Below, piece by piece: positions 1 through 8,956 of a stretch of 64,000 bases of DNA. The notes beneath the pieces are model-generated. The model was not told where the DNA came from and did not search any database. It saw nothing but the letters and a program-made list of their open reading frames with translations. The stretch spans positions 62,001 to 126,000 of the forward strand of contig JAEUTI010000081.1 of the NCBI GenBank assembly GCA_016788065.1, given 5' to 3'. Position 1 is the stretch's first letter. Each line of letters begins with the position of its first letter. The translations under genes were made by a program, and so were the position numbers. This stretch comes from Bacteroidia bacterium (GTDB lineage: Bacteria; Bacteroidota; Bacteroidia; AKYH767-A; OLB10).

Positions 1-686
1 AACATGTGATGCCTTTGATTGATGCTGGTAAAGTTGGATTTCGCTCCGGTATTTACATGGCATCTACCGATGAAATTTATGTTACGGTTAAAGGTAAAGG
101 CGGTCATGGTGCCATGCCTCATCTGAATATTGATCCGGTTTTAATAGCGAGTCACATGATTGTTGCATTGCAACAAATTGTAAGTCGACATGCAAACCCT
201 ACCATGCCAAGTGTATTATCATTTGGAAAAGTAATTGCAAATGGTGCAACCAATGTAATTCCAAATGAAGTTTATCTGGAAGGAACATTTCGCACTCTCG
301 ATGAAAAATGGCGAACTGAAGCACACTCCCGAATTTTAAAATTGGCCACCTCTGTTGTGGAAGGAATGGGTGGAACAGTGGATTTTGAAATCAGAAGAGG
401 TTATCCGGCATTGGTGAATAATCCCGCATTAACTGCAGCTGCCAGAAAAGGTGCTGAAGAATACTTAGGAAAAGAAAACGTTTTAGATCTTGATATTTGG
501 ATGGCAGCGGAAGATTTTGCCTTTTACTCACAACAGGCAGATGCATGTTTTTACCGCCTCGGAACACGCAATGAGTCGAAAGGCATTACTTCATCGGTTC
601 ATACACCAACATTCGACATAGAAGAAAAATCTCTAGAAACAGGAATGGGACTCATGGCGTATTTGGCTGTGAAGCAGTTGGGGTGA
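1..686 (+). CDS. M20D-family amidohydrolase / N-acyl amino acid hydrolase, 3' part
   Basis: The C-terminal part of a zinc-dependent amidohydrolase of peptidase family M20D (hippurate / N-acyl-L-amino acid hydrolase type), which removes an acyl group from an N-acylated amino acid. The frame is open to the left edge (codons start at base 3), so the GTG at 6 is not the true start. About 165 residues are missing compared with the usual 390-400. Visible family motifs are GGHGAMPH at the entrance to the dimerisation domain, GATNVIPNEV, the EDFAFYS block and VHTPTFDIEE near the end, whose His is normally the last metal ligand. No signal peptide can be judged. The gene ends in a convergent arrangement with recQ across a 700-bp repeat-rich gap. 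The family is certain; the exact substrate is not. Confidence 0.9.
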   Translation, partial: HVMPLIDAGKVGFRSGIYMASTDEIYVTVKGKGGHGAMPHLNIDPVLIASHMIVALQQIVSRHANPTMPSVLSFGKVIANGATNVIPNEVYLEGTFRTLDEKWRTEAHSRILKLATSVVEGMGGTVDFEIRRGYPALVNNPALTAAARKGAEEYLGKENVLDLDIWMAAEDFAFYSQQADACFYRLGTRNESKGITSSVHTPTFDIEEKSLETGMGLMAYLAVKQLG

Positions 687-742
687 TTTGCTGATTCTTT
701 AATGTGCTAGTGTGCTGATTTTTGTTCCTCAGTAACAATTGG

Positions 743-960
743 GTGACTGCACTTGAGTGACAAGCGCTGCCCAGAGCGAAGTCGAGGGGGGACAAGTGAC
801 AAGTGGGGTGTGTGGACAAAAAGATGTGACTGCACATTGGTTGAAAGTTGAAAGCGCTGCCCAGAGCGTAGTCTAATGGGCGCCGCCCTGAGCGTAGTCG
901 AAGTGTGCCCTGAACGCAGTCGAATGGGCGCTGCCCTGAGAAAAGCCGAATGGGTGCCGT
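743..960. repeat. Degenerate ~25-bp GC-rich repeats (CCCTGAGCGTAGTCGAA type)
   Basis: Five diverged copies of a unit like GCGCTGCCCTGAGCGTAGTC start near 764, 854, 880, 904 and 928. The last four stand almost head to tail. The words GTGACTGCAC (743-752 and 826-835) and AAGCGCTGCCCAGAGCG (762-778 and 852-868) are each repeated exactly, at offsets of 83 and 90 bp, so a longer unit of about 90 bp was also duplicated. The core resembles a short GC-rich intergenic repeat that I know from many Bacteroidota genomes. The copies are much more GC-rich than their surroundings. The function is unknown; a REP-like or transcript-end role is possible. Confidence 0.7.
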
Positions 961-1278
961 TAAGCATGCTTCAGCTCTGCTTCACGGTTAGTGATTTGAT
1001 GATTCTTAATTTAAGTGTTTCTGCTCAGCAATTGAAATCTTTCTTAAAAATTGTTTGTTGCGGAATTAAAAGTGATAAACACATAATCAAAAAATTAATA
1101 ACGGCATTAGTTTTCTATTCAGAGTTCAGTGTTTTTCACTTTTAATTTTTAAGAATTATGTTTTTACCTATAAATATGTTTGCTCAAGAAAATCTCTTTT
1201 CATCTTAAAAATGATTTATTTAAGATTGACTAACAAAAATTGAAAAGTGAAATATTATAAAGCTAGAACCTAAAATTT

Positions 1279-1350
1279 TTAATCCTTAATCCTTAATCCT
1301 TAATTTTTCAAGCTCCCCATCTATCATTTATCATCTATAATCTATCATTT
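1279..1350. repeat. Two heptamer tandem arrays (TTAATCC and ATCTATC words)
   Basis: Three exact TTAATCC units plus a partial fourth occupy 1279-1305. After 13 bp, four ATCTATC-like units (ATCTATC, ATTTATC, ATCTATA, ATCTATC) plus ATTT occupy 1319-1350 and abut the recQ terminator. The period is 7 in both, but the words are unrelated. The same word in reverse complement (GGATTAA) forms an array at 55948-55996. Confidence 0.85.
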
Positions 1351-1390
1351 AAACAAAAGAGGCGCACTATGCAGTGCGCCTCTTTTGTTT
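1351..1390. terminator. Perfect 17-bp hairpin, likely bidirectional terminator
   Basis: Arms 1351-1367 and 1374-1390 are perfect reverse complements around a 6-base loop. The core is GAGGCGCAC/GTGCGCCTC, flanked by A-rich and T-rich stem ends, so a U-rich 3' side exists on either strand. The right arm overlaps the first two bases of the recQ stop codon (1389-1391). It can serve recQ and block read-through from the amidohydrolase. Confidence 0.85.
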
Positions 1391-3587
1391 AATTAGCCAT
1401 TTCGCTCATAAACTTAATCCGCATCATCCGGATTTCGTCTTCGGAGTATTCTTCTTCCCTCAGTTCCCGCATCGCATCCTCTATGGAGTCGGTTTCTGCA
1501 GTTCGGAAATAATCATATACTTCATCCTGACGTTCTTCATCGATTACTTCATTGAGGTAGTAATTGATATCGATTTTAGTTCCTGATGAAACGATACTCT
1601 CAATTTCATTGATGAGCTCCGTTAAGGTTATTCCTTTGGCATCTGCAATATCGTCGAGTGAAAGTTTGCGATCGATATTTTGAATGATATAAACTTTAAG
1701 TCCGCTTTTATTGACAACCGATTTAACAACCAAATCCATTGGACGGTCGATCTCATTTTCCTCAACATATTTAGAGATGAGTTCAATGAACGGTTTACCA
1801 AATTTCTGTGCTTTACCCGGTCCAACACCACTGATGTTTTTCAACTCATCCATGGTAATCGGATACTGAATTGCCATTTCTTCAAGAGATGTTTCCTGGA
1901 AGACTACGAAAGGTGGCACGTTTTTCTGCTTGGCAACTTTTTTACATAAGTCTTTGAGCATTGCAAAAAGCTCGGCATCAGCAGCACTTCCACCTCCAGA
2001 ACCTGATGGTTCATCATCATCATCACTTTCAGCATCATCATAATCATGATCCTGAGTGATCATGAATGATGTTGGGTTATTCAGATATTCTTTTCCTTCA
2101 GGAGTAATTTTTAAAAGTCCGTAGTTATCGATGTCTTTGGAAAGTAAATTCGCAAGTAAAGTCTGACGAATAACGGCTGTCCAGAATTTAATATCTTTTT
2201 CAGCACCTTCACCAAATACCTCGAGTTTGTTGTGTCCGTATGATTTGACAGTCTGATCTTCTTTACCGGTAAGTACATTCACTACATGTTCAGCAGCAAA
2301 TTTTTCTTTTACGGCAATAACGGTATCCAAAAGTAACTGTACTTCATCCTGTGCTTCGATCTGTGTTTTAGGATGAAGGCAGTTATCGCAGCTGTGACAG
2401 TTTTCCTCTTCGTAACGCTCGCCGAAATAGTGTAGTAACACACGTCGGCGACATACTGAAGTTTCCGCGTAAGCAACGGTCTCGACAAGTAACTGCTTGC
2501 CAATTTCCTGTTCTGCAACAGGCTTGCCCTTCATGAACTTCTCCAGCTTTTCAATATCTTTATAACTGTAGAATGCTACACATTTACCTTCGCGGCCATC
2601 CCGCCCCGAGCGGCCTGTTTCCTGATAATAACCTTCTAGACTTTTAGGAATATCGTGGTGAATTACGAAACGCACATCCGGCTTATCGATGCCCATTCCA
2701 AAAGCAATGGTCGCGACAATAACATCCGATTTTTCCATCAAAAACATATCCTGGTGACGGGCGCGTGCAGTTGCATCTAATCCGGCATGGTATGGAAGTG
2801 CTTTAATTCCGTTTACTGTTAAGGTAGAAGCAACTTCTTCAACTTTCTTACGACTCAAACAGTAAATGATTCCCGATTTGCCGGAATTGTTTTTTACATA
2901 TTTGATGATCTCTTTCATCACATCAACCTTCGGACGAACTTCATAATATAGATTCGGACGGTTAAAGGATGACTTAAATATTTTTGCATTTAGCATATTC
3001 AGGTTTTTCTGAATATCCATCTGCACTTTTTCAGTTGCAGTTGCTGTTAATGCAATGATTGGTAATTTACCTATCTGTTCAATAATTGGACGGAGGCGAC
3101 GGTACTCAGGACGGAAGTCGTGACCCCATTCTGAAATACAATGTGCTTCATCAATCGCAAAAAAGGAGATTTTAATCTCTTTTAAGAAAGCAACATTTTC
3201 TTCTTTGGTGAGCGATTCCGGAGCTACATATAACAGCTTCGTTTTCTTCTTCATTATATCCTTTTTCACCTGCAGGGTTTCTGCTTTAGTTAAGGATGAA
3301 TTCAGAAAATGCGCAATTCCTTCATCTGAGCCAAATCCTCTAATGGCATCAACCTGATTTTTCATCAGGGCGATAAGCGGGGATATTACAATTGCTGTAC
3401 CTTCGCTCAACAATGCAGGCAACTGGTAACACATCGATTTACCACCGCCGGTTGGCATAATCACGAAGGTATCATTACCTTCAAGCACATTCTTAATAAT
3501 GGCTTCCTGGTCTCCTTTAAATGATTCGTAACCGAAAAATTTCTGTAAACTGGTTAATAACGCACTTTCCTCTACAAGCATACTCAT
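1389..3587 (-). CDS. recQ: ATP-dependent DNA helicase RecQ
   Basis: A 3'-5' superfamily 2 DNA helicase that unwinds forks, gaps and joint molecules in recombination repair. Domains in order: a helicase core with Walker A PTGGGKS (residues 45-51), DEAH (146-149) and the TATAT motif; a second RecA lobe with the QETGRSGRDG arginine-finger block; a zinc-binding RQC region with a Cys cluster (C-x-R-R-R then CHSCDNC); a winged helix; an HRDC domain (about 545-620); and about 110 further residues forming a helix-turn-helix-like, acidic C-terminal extension common in Bacteroidota RecQ. At 732 aa it is longer than E. coli RecQ (about 610) because of this extension. Met1 and Met3 are both possible starts. 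It is divergent from kdsD across 84 bp. The identification is secure. Confidence 0.97.
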   Translation of the reverse strand: MSMLVEESALLTSLQKFFGYESFKGDQEAIIKNVLEGNDTFVIMPTGGGKSMCYQLPALLSEGTAIVISPLIALMKNQVDAIRGFGSDEGIAHFLNSSLTKAETLQVKKDIMKKKTKLLYVAPESLTKEENVAFLKEIKISFFAIDEAHCISEWGHDFRPEYRRLRPIIEQIGKLPIIALTATATEKVQMDIQKNLNMLNAKIFKSSFNRPNLYYEVRPKVDVMKEIIKYVKNNSGKSGIIYCLSRKKVEEVASTLTVNGIKALPYHAGLDATARARHQDMFLMEKSDVIVATIAFGMGIDKPDVRFVIHHDIPKSLEGYYQETGRSGRDGREGKCVAFYSYKDIEKLEKFMKGKPVAEQEIGKQLLVETVAYAETSVCRRRVLLHYFGERYEEENCHSCDNCLHPKTQIEAQDEVQLLLDTVIAVKEKFAAEHVVNVLTGKEDQTVKSYGHNKLEVFGEGAEKDIKFWTAVIRQTLLANLLSKDIDNYGLLKITPEGKEYLNNPTSFMITQDHDYDDAESDDDDEPSGSGGGSAADAELFAMLKDLCKKVAKQKNVPPFVVFQETSLEEMAIQYPITMDELKNISGVGPGKAQKFGKPFIELISKYVEENEIDRPMDLVVKSVVNKSGLKVYIIQNIDRKLSLDDIADAKGITLTELINEIESIVSSGTKIDINYYLNEVIDEERQDEVYDYFRTAETDSIEDAMRELREEEYSEDEIRMMRIKFMSEMAN

Positions 3588-3671
3588 TCAACTCTCTCTT
3601 TATTATTATTATTTTTGCACTATAAATTTATACAATTCTAACGAATTAATTCAAAGTTAATTTTTTTTAAT

Positions 3672-4637
3672 TTGAAATCAGATCAGGAAATAGTCGAAAT
3701 GGCCTTAAGAACCATCGACATCGAAGCAGAGTCAGTCAAGACGCTAAAAACATTTATAAACGGGGATTTTATTGAGAGTGTAAAATTAATACATTTTTCT
3801 GAAGGAAGGGTAATAATTACCGGGATTGGTAAAAGTGCCATTATTGCACAGAAAATTGTTGCAACCCTCAATTCTACAGGCACTCCGGCTGTTTTCATGC
3901 ATGCTGCCGATGCCATTCATGGCGATTTGGGCATCATTCAACAACATGATGTGGTGATCGTCATCTCCAAAAGTGGAAATACCCCGGAAATTAAAGTGTT
4001 GGTTCCGCTGCTCAAAAATGGCGGTAACAAGCTGATTGCCATAGCCGGTGATCCGCAATCGTTCTTAGCTACCAATTCGAATTACTTCCTGAATACTTCT
4101 GTCTCCCGTGAGGCATGTCCCAATAATCTGGCTCCAACCAGCTCTACTACCGCTCAATTAGCCATGGGGGATGCACTGGCAGTATGTTTACTCGATTGTA
4201 AAGGGTTCACCAGCAGCGACTTTGCCCGTTTTCATCCCGGTGGAGCTTTGGGGAAAAGACTGTATCTGAAAGTTGCAGATATCTTTCCAAATAACCAAAA
4301 ACCAACCGTATCACCCACTGATTCTATGAGTAATGTGATCATGGAAATTTCTTCTAAGAGACTGGGAGTGACTGCTGTAGTTGAAAATGAAAAACTCTTG
4401 GGAATAATTACTGATGGTGATTTGCGGCGAATGTTCGGTAAAAGCACTGACTTGCAAGCTGTTAAAGCTGCAGACATGATGTCGGTAAACCCTAAAACCG
4501 CTCAACCGGATATGATGGCCGTGGATGCTCTTCAAATAATGAAGCAATTTAATATTACATCTTTGGTTGTTGTAGAAGGGGATAAGTATCAGGGATTTAT
4601 CCATTTACACGATCTTCTGCGCGAAGGTATTATTTGA
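3672..4637 (+). CDS. kdsD: Arabinose-5-phosphate isomerase (KpsF/GutQ family)
   Basis: Interconverts ribulose 5-phosphate and arabinose 5-phosphate, the first step to KDO for lipopolysaccharide. An N-terminal SIS sugar-isomerase domain (about 35-170) carries TGIGKSAIIAQKIVATL and the HGDLG block. A pair of CBS domains fills about 200-320, with the ITDGDLRR motif. The length of 321 aa matches the family (320-330). The start is a TTG at 3672; the first in-frame ATG (residue 10) would remove conserved N-terminal sequence. It lies between recQ and tatC, an order I recall from other Bacteroidota. No capsule genes adjoin it, so a housekeeping LPS role is more likely than a capsule-specific one. Confidence 0.93.
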   Translation: MKSDQEIVEMALRTIDIEAESVKTLKTFINGDFIESVKLIHFSEGRVIITGIGKSAIIAQKIVATLNSTGTPAVFMHAADAIHGDLGIIQQHDVVIVISKSGNTPEIKVLVPLLKNGGNKLIAIAGDPQSFLATNSNYFLNTSVSREACPNNLAPTSSTTAQLAMGDALAVCLLDCKGFTSSDFARFHPGGALGKRLYLKVADIFPNNQKPTVSPTDSMSNVIMEISSKRLGVTAVVENEKLLGIITDGDLRRMFGKSTDLQAVKAADMMSVNPKTAQPDMMAVDALQIMKQFNITSLVVVEGDKYQGFIHLHDLLREGII

Positions 4638-4756
4638 TGTATTAAAATATTGTGCAGCTTCCTTCGGTTGCAGTTTTCGATTTAATCGCCCGGCCACGAT
4701 TATTGTATCGACTAAGGTGGTAATTTTGTCGGCCGGTAAAGTACTTTCTACCCACT

Positions 4757-5590
4757 ATGAGTTTGCTCAAATCCAAAGATCCCAACACAGAAATGCATTT
4801 TCTCGATCACCTCGAGGCTTTGCGCTGGCATTTGGTTAGATCAGCAATCGCTATTGTGGTACTGGCATTGGTTGCTTTCCTGAATACCGAAATTTTGTTC
4901 GATCAAATTATTTTAGGGGCTAAAAACCCCGATTTTCTTACCTATCGTGTTCTGTGTCAATTATCTGAACGATTTAACGTGGATATGTGTATACGGGAAG
5001 TTCCGTTTATACTGATCAATATCGATATCTCAGGTCAGTTTACTACACATATATATACATCGTTCATTGCCGGATTTATTCTTGGATTCCCTTACCTGAT
5101 TTGGGAATTATGGCGATTCATTAAACCCGCCCTTTCCAAAAAGGAACTGAATTACTCCCGGGGCATCGTATTTTTCAGCTCACTTCTGTTTCTATCAGGT
5201 GTGTTGTTTGGATATTATATTATTAGTCCCCTAAGTATCAATTTTCTGGGAAGTTACCAGATTAGTTCCATGGTAGCCAATCAAATTACTTTAAGCTCGT
5301 TTATTTCCACGGTAACCATGTTAACACTTTCATCCGGAGTGGTTTTCGAATTACCGGTCGTGATTTATTTTCTATCCAAAATAGGAATCGTAACACCTTC
5401 TTTTTTAAGAACTTACCGTCGGCATGCAATGGTAATAATTCTTATTATTGCCGCTCTGATTACGCCTTCACCCGATATTTCCAGCCAGATTCTGGTAGCG
5501 ATTCCGCTGTTTATACTTTATGAAATCGGTATTGGAGTTTCAGCAATGGTGCTTCGCAACAAAGAAAAAGAAGCCAGATCTCAGTCCTGA
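4757..5590 (+). CDS. tatC: Sec-independent (twin-arginine) translocase subunit TatC
   Basis: The integral-membrane receptor of the Tat pathway, which exports folded proteins carrying twin-arginine signals. The N-terminal MHFLDHLEALRWHL block corresponds to the conserved cytosolic F-x-x-H-L-x-E-L-R motif. Six hydrophobic segments follow, as in other TatC proteins. There is an insertion of about 30 residues in the first periplasmic loop. No tatA or tatB is seen in this window. A candidate -7 element TAATTTTG is at 4721-4728. The 3' end overlaps the convergent gene at 5581 by 10 bp. Confidence 0.95.
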   Translation: MSLLKSKDPNTEMHFLDHLEALRWHLVRSAIAIVVLALVAFLNTEILFDQIILGAKNPDFLTYRVLCQLSERFNVDMCIREVPFILINIDISGQFTTHIYTSFIAGFILGFPYLIWELWRFIKPALSKKELNYSRGIVFFSSLLFLSGVLFGYYIISPLSINFLGSYQISSMVANQITLSSFISTVTMLTLSSGVVFELPVVIYFLSKIGIVTPSFLRTYRRHAMVIILIIAALITPSPDISSQILVAIPLFILYEIGIGVSAMVLRNKEKEARSQS

Positions 5591-5931
5591 TCAGTTTCCG
5601 GATGCCTGCTTTTGGAAAGGTAATAATAGGCAACCGTAATAAGTCCGGTAACAAACAATACCATGGCAGGAATTCGCAGTTTGTCATCAAAGAAAAATTC
5701 GCCAATCATCCAAATAGAATTAGCTGATATCCAGCTGCATACAGCTAAATTATGAAATAAATCCACCCGCACATGCCTTCTGAGCCAGGTAATATGAAAT
5801 GCCACTCCTATGGTGGGAATAATCATTATTAAACCGGGAATTTCCCAAAGCATAACCCAGCAAGTGTCTTTTAAAAGCCATAGCAGAATGTGTAAATTCT
5901 CGTAGCCACGGATTTTCTTCAGCGAAACCAT
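5581..5931 (-). CDS. Conserved hypothetical small membrane protein
   Basis: A 116-aa protein with about four hydrophobic segments (roughly residues 25-48, 58-75, 82-92 and 88-108) and a polar, acidic C-terminus. I do not recognise a named family. The spacing of Trp, His and Arg (HITWLRRHVRVDLFHN) looks like that of a genuine conserved inner-membrane protein. It runs convergently into tatC with a 10-bp overlap, and no partner gene is on its own strand. The next gene on the other strand starts 120 bp away, so it is likely monocistronic. It is real because of its length, membrane pattern and position in an otherwise empty gap. Confidence 0.65.
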   Translation of the reverse strand: MVSLKKIRGYENLHILLWLLKDTCWVMLWEIPGLIMIIPTIGVAFHITWLRRHVRVDLFHNLAVCSWISANSIWMIGEFFFDDKLRIPAMVLFVTGLITVAYYYLSKSRHPETDQD

Positions 5932-6051
5932 GATGCAAACATACTTACTTGGTCGGTGGCGATGAAATTTTTTGCTGTGGCTGATGCAAAATTTAACCTT
6001 CCCGCCCAGCGAATCCCCAACAAAAGATTTCTTTACATACTTTTGTGAGGT

Positions 6052-6399
6052 ATGGATAAAGCAGTTAAGGAATTTAACGACTACCGCTCCAGGATGAATG
6101 AGCGGATAATGGATGCCGACAATCTGGTTTTGAAGCGCCTTTTTAATCTCGATACCAACACCTATCAGGAAGGAGCACTAAATGTTAAGACCAAGGAAAT
6201 GCTGGGACTGGTAGCATCCATGGTGCTTCGGTGCGATGATTGTGTAAAATATCATGTGCAAAAATGCTATGAAAACGGAGTTTCCAAAGAAGAGATTTTT
6301 GAAGTCTTTGCAATTGCCAACATTGTGGGTGGCACTATTGTGATCCCTCACCTTCGAAGAGCGGTTGAATTCTGGGAACAACTTGAAACAAAATCCTGA
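6052..6399 (+). CDS. Carboxymuconolactone decarboxylase family (AhpD-like) protein
   Basis: A 115-aa all-helical protein of the CMD/AhpD fold. The CDDCVKYHVQKC segment carries the CxxC-x3-H signature of alkylhydroperoxidase-type members, which act as thiol-disulfide reductants. It is followed by the typical hydrophobic helix with VGGTIVIPH. A -7-like TACTTTTG at 6039-6046 lies just before the ATG. It is followed after 32 bp by the DUF5686 gene. The reaction is uncertain: peroxidase-type thiol chemistry fits better than ring decarboxylation because no aromatic pathway genes are nearby. Confidence 0.85.
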   Translation: MDKAVKEFNDYRSRMNERIMDADNLVLKRLFNLDTNTYQEGALNVKTKEMLGLVASMVLRCDDCVKYHVQKCYENGVSKEEIFEVFAIANIVGGTIVIPHLRRAVEFWEQLETKS

Positions 6400-6431
6400 T
6401 AATTTCGTTGATTTACACTTACACCTCCTGT

Positions 6432-8909
6432 ATGTTTAAAATGTTACGGTTTTTACTGTTGCCATTTTTTTTAATCACTTTTTATGGTGGTTTTAATATT
6501 CTTTCAGCGCAACAAACCCGTGTCTCAGGTAAAGTAACCGATGCACTTACCGGAGAAGCAATTCCATTCGCGAATGTGGCATTCAAAGGAACGTCGATAG
6601 GCACTGTTACTGATATGAACGGGAGTTTCGTGATTGAAACCGATAAACCTTCCGATTCGCTTTCAGCATCCTATGTAGGTTATAATCCCATTACTTTAAA
6701 AGTGGTAAAAGGGAAATCACAAACTGTAAATTTTTTACTTAAAGTAAATAAGGTTGATCTGAAAGAAGTAGTTATCAAAGCCGGTGAAAATCCTGCCAAC
6801 ATTTTATTACGGAAAGTAATCGATAATAAAGACAAAAACGATAAAAAGCGTCTTGATACTTATGCGTACGAAGTGTACAATAAAATGGAGTTCGATCTTA
6901 CCGATATTCCACAGGATTTTAAAGATAAAAAACTGATCAAGCCATTCGCATTTATCTTTGATAATATGGATAGCTCAGTGACAAACGGAAAACCATTTTT
7001 ACCTTTCTTTATTACAGAATCACTCTCTGATATTTATTTCAAAAACAATCCGAAAGCTACACGCGAAGTAATTAAGGCCAGCAAAATTTCCGGATTGGAA
7101 AATGAATCTATCACACAATTTTTAGGTGATATGTATCAGAATATCGACATCTATGATAATTATATCGATATTTTTGGAAAGAGTTTCGTAAGTCCCATAT
7201 CAAATGTTGGACAGGTTTATTATAAGTATTATCTCACCGATTCAGCATTTCTCGATAACCAATGGTGTTATAAATTAAAGTTTAAACCACGTCGTAAACA
7301 AGAGCTCACTTTTACCGGAGAATGTTGGGTGCATGATACCACTTTTGCTATTCGTAAAATTGATATGCGCGTAGTTGAAGATGCCAACATCAACTTTGTG
7401 GAAGATCTCGCTGTTGTAAAAGAATATTCCAGAGTAGATGATGTTCAGTGGATGATGGTGAAAGAAATGCTGGTAGTTGATTTCGCCGCAAGAAAAGATG
7501 GTTTGGGTTTTATTGGAAGGAAAACATCTTCGTACAAAGACTTCAAATTAAATACAACTCTGCCGGATACCATATTTGAAGGAACAGAAAAAATAAAAGT
7601 GCTTGAGACCTCCGTCAAACAGGATGATGCATTCTGGCGTGAAGCGCGACATGATTCGTTAACCGATCGTGAGAAGCAGATTTATCACATGGTAGATACG
7701 ATTAAAACTTTGCCCGCATTCCGGACCTATGTCGATATTGTTACTTTATTTTTTACGGGTCATTATGAAATTGGAAAGTTTGAAATTGGGCCCTACTTCA
7801 CTTTAGCTTCTTTCAATTCTGTTGAAGGTTATCGTTTTCGTCTTGGAGGAAGAACCGGACCAAAATTCAGCGACCGTTTAAGGTTTGAAGGTTACGTGGC
7901 TTATGGTACCAAAGATGAAGAGTTCAAGTACATGGGCGGATTCAGATATTTCCTGAAAACAAAACCGCGCGAAGCCATTGGTGCACGCTATAAAAATGAT
8001 GTTGTGCAACTAGGGCAAAGTGAAAATGCTTTTCAGGATGATAATATTCTTTCGTCGCTGTTCAGAAGAAATCCTGCTGATAAACTTACGCAACTTGAAA
8101 GTTACAAAGTGTACTATGAAAAAGAATGGCTTTCGGGATATTCGCACCGCATTGCATTTGAACATGGAATATTGATCCCACTTGGTAAACTCGACTACAG
8201 TTATTTTAGCAATGATGAGCGGACTAAAGTGAGAAATAGTATCAATACATCTGAAATTTCTGTTTTTATGCGATTTGCTTATCGCGAAAAATTTGTAGAA
8301 GGCAAAACTGGACGTGTTTCACTTGGCAGTGAATATCCTGTTACGCAAGTGCTGTATACCGGTGGGATGAAAGGTGTCCTTGAAAGCGATTTTACCTATC
8401 ATAAATTGGTTGGGAAAGTAGATGACATCATAAAAGTACCTCCGTTTGGTTATACTTATTATGCTATTGAAGCAGGAAAAACATGGGGTGAAGTTCCATA
8501 CCCATTGCTTAATGTGCACCAGGGCAATGAATCCTATTTTTATGATTATGCATCCTTCAATATGATGAACTATTACGAATTCATCAGTGATCAGTATGCC
8601 TCTCTTTTTGTAGTACACCATTTTGAAGGATTCTTCCTGGATAAAATTCCATTGATGCGAAAACTGAAATGGCGTGAAGTTGCCAGTCTGCGTGGTGTTT
8701 ATGGCAGCATGTCGGATGAAAATAAATCGCTTCTGGTAAACCAGAATGCATTCAGCACGTTATCGAAGAAGCCCTATGTCGAAGCCGGATTCGGAGTAGA
8801 AAACATTTTCAAAATCCTCCGTTTCGATTTCATGTATCGCCTCACTTATCTCGATAATCCTGATATTTCCAAGTTTGGTATCAGAGGTAGTTTACAGCTT
8901 ACTTTCTGA
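6432..8909 (+). CDS. DUF5686 / carboxypeptidase-regulatory-like outer membrane protein
   Basis: A large secreted protein that probably forms an outer-membrane beta-barrel. The ATG at 6432 (MFKMLRFLLLPFF) gives a clean signal peptide ending near LSAQQ. A TTG eight codons upstream also leaves the frame open but adds residues before the signal. Next comes a carboxypeptidase-D-like regulatory beta-sandwich (about residues 30-105, SGKVTDALTGEAIPFANV). The rest is the DUF5686 region, long and rich in alternating aromatic strands, ending in a terminal Phe (LQLTF) as many outer-membrane barrels do. Such proteins are common in Bacteroidota, often beside TonB receptors, but their substrate is unknown. 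No TonB-dependent receptor is adjacent here. Confidence 0.85.
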   Translation: MFKMLRFLLLPFFLITFYGGFNILSAQQTRVSGKVTDALTGEAIPFANVAFKGTSIGTVTDMNGSFVIETDKPSDSLSASYVGYNPITLKVVKGKSQTVNFLLKVNKVDLKEVVIKAGENPANILLRKVIDNKDKNDKKRLDTYAYEVYNKMEFDLTDIPQDFKDKKLIKPFAFIFDNMDSSVTNGKPFLPFFITESLSDIYFKNNPKATREVIKASKISGLENESITQFLGDMYQNIDIYDNYIDIFGKSFVSPISNVGQVYYKYYLTDSAFLDNQWCYKLKFKPRRKQELTFTGECWVHDTTFAIRKIDMRVVEDANINFVEDLAVVKEYSRVDDVQWMMVKEMLVVDFAARKDGLGFIGRKTSSYKDFKLNTTLPDTIFEGTEKIKVLETSVKQDDAFWREARHDSLTDREKQIYHMVDTIKTLPAFRTYVDIVTLFFTGHYEIGKFEIGPYFTLASFNSVEGYRFRLGGRTGPKFSDRLRFEGYVAYGTKDEEFKYMGGFRYFLKTKPREAIGARYKNDVVQLGQSENAFQDDNILSSLFRRNPADKLTQLESYKVYYEKEWLSGYSHRIAFEHGILIPLGKLDYSYFSNDERTKVRNSINTSEISVFMRFAYREKFVEGKTGRVSLGSEYPVTQVLYTGGMKGVLESDFTYHKLVGKVDDIIKVPPFGYTYYAIEAGKTWGEVPYPLLNVHQGNESYFYDYASFNMMNYYEFISDQYASLFVVHHFEGFFLDKIPLMRKLKWREVASLRGVYGSMSDENKSLLVNQNAFSTLSKKPYVEAGFGVENIFKILRFDFMYRLTYLDNPDISKFGIRGSLQLTF

Positions 8910-8956
8910 TTGGTGGAAATAGTTATCTTTGACCAACTTTATATAATTCAATTGCA

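Larger units (their letters stand above)
687..1388. other. Repeat-rich intergenic region between convergent genes
   Basis: A gap of about 700 bp without a credible gene. It holds short words that recur at intervals of 7-8 bp: TGTGCTGA-like octamers right after the amidohydrolase stop (about 688-722), ACAAGTG-type heptamers near 791-815, two GTTGAAA copies at 840-853, and the arrays listed separately. It also holds degenerate 25-bp GC-rich repeats. The short open frames across 707-1145 are made of this repeat material and do not look like proteins. The right end is the recQ terminator hairpin. Confidence 0.7.

Noticed and set aside
743-960. Possible CRISPR array
   Set aside because: Units are diverged, almost adjacent, with no unique spacers of constant length and no cas genes nearby.
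707-1145. Open frames on both strands across the repeat region, 60-90 aa long
   Set aside because: They consist of translated repeat words (for example repeated AAPIRLRSG-like segments) and lack any family-like composition.
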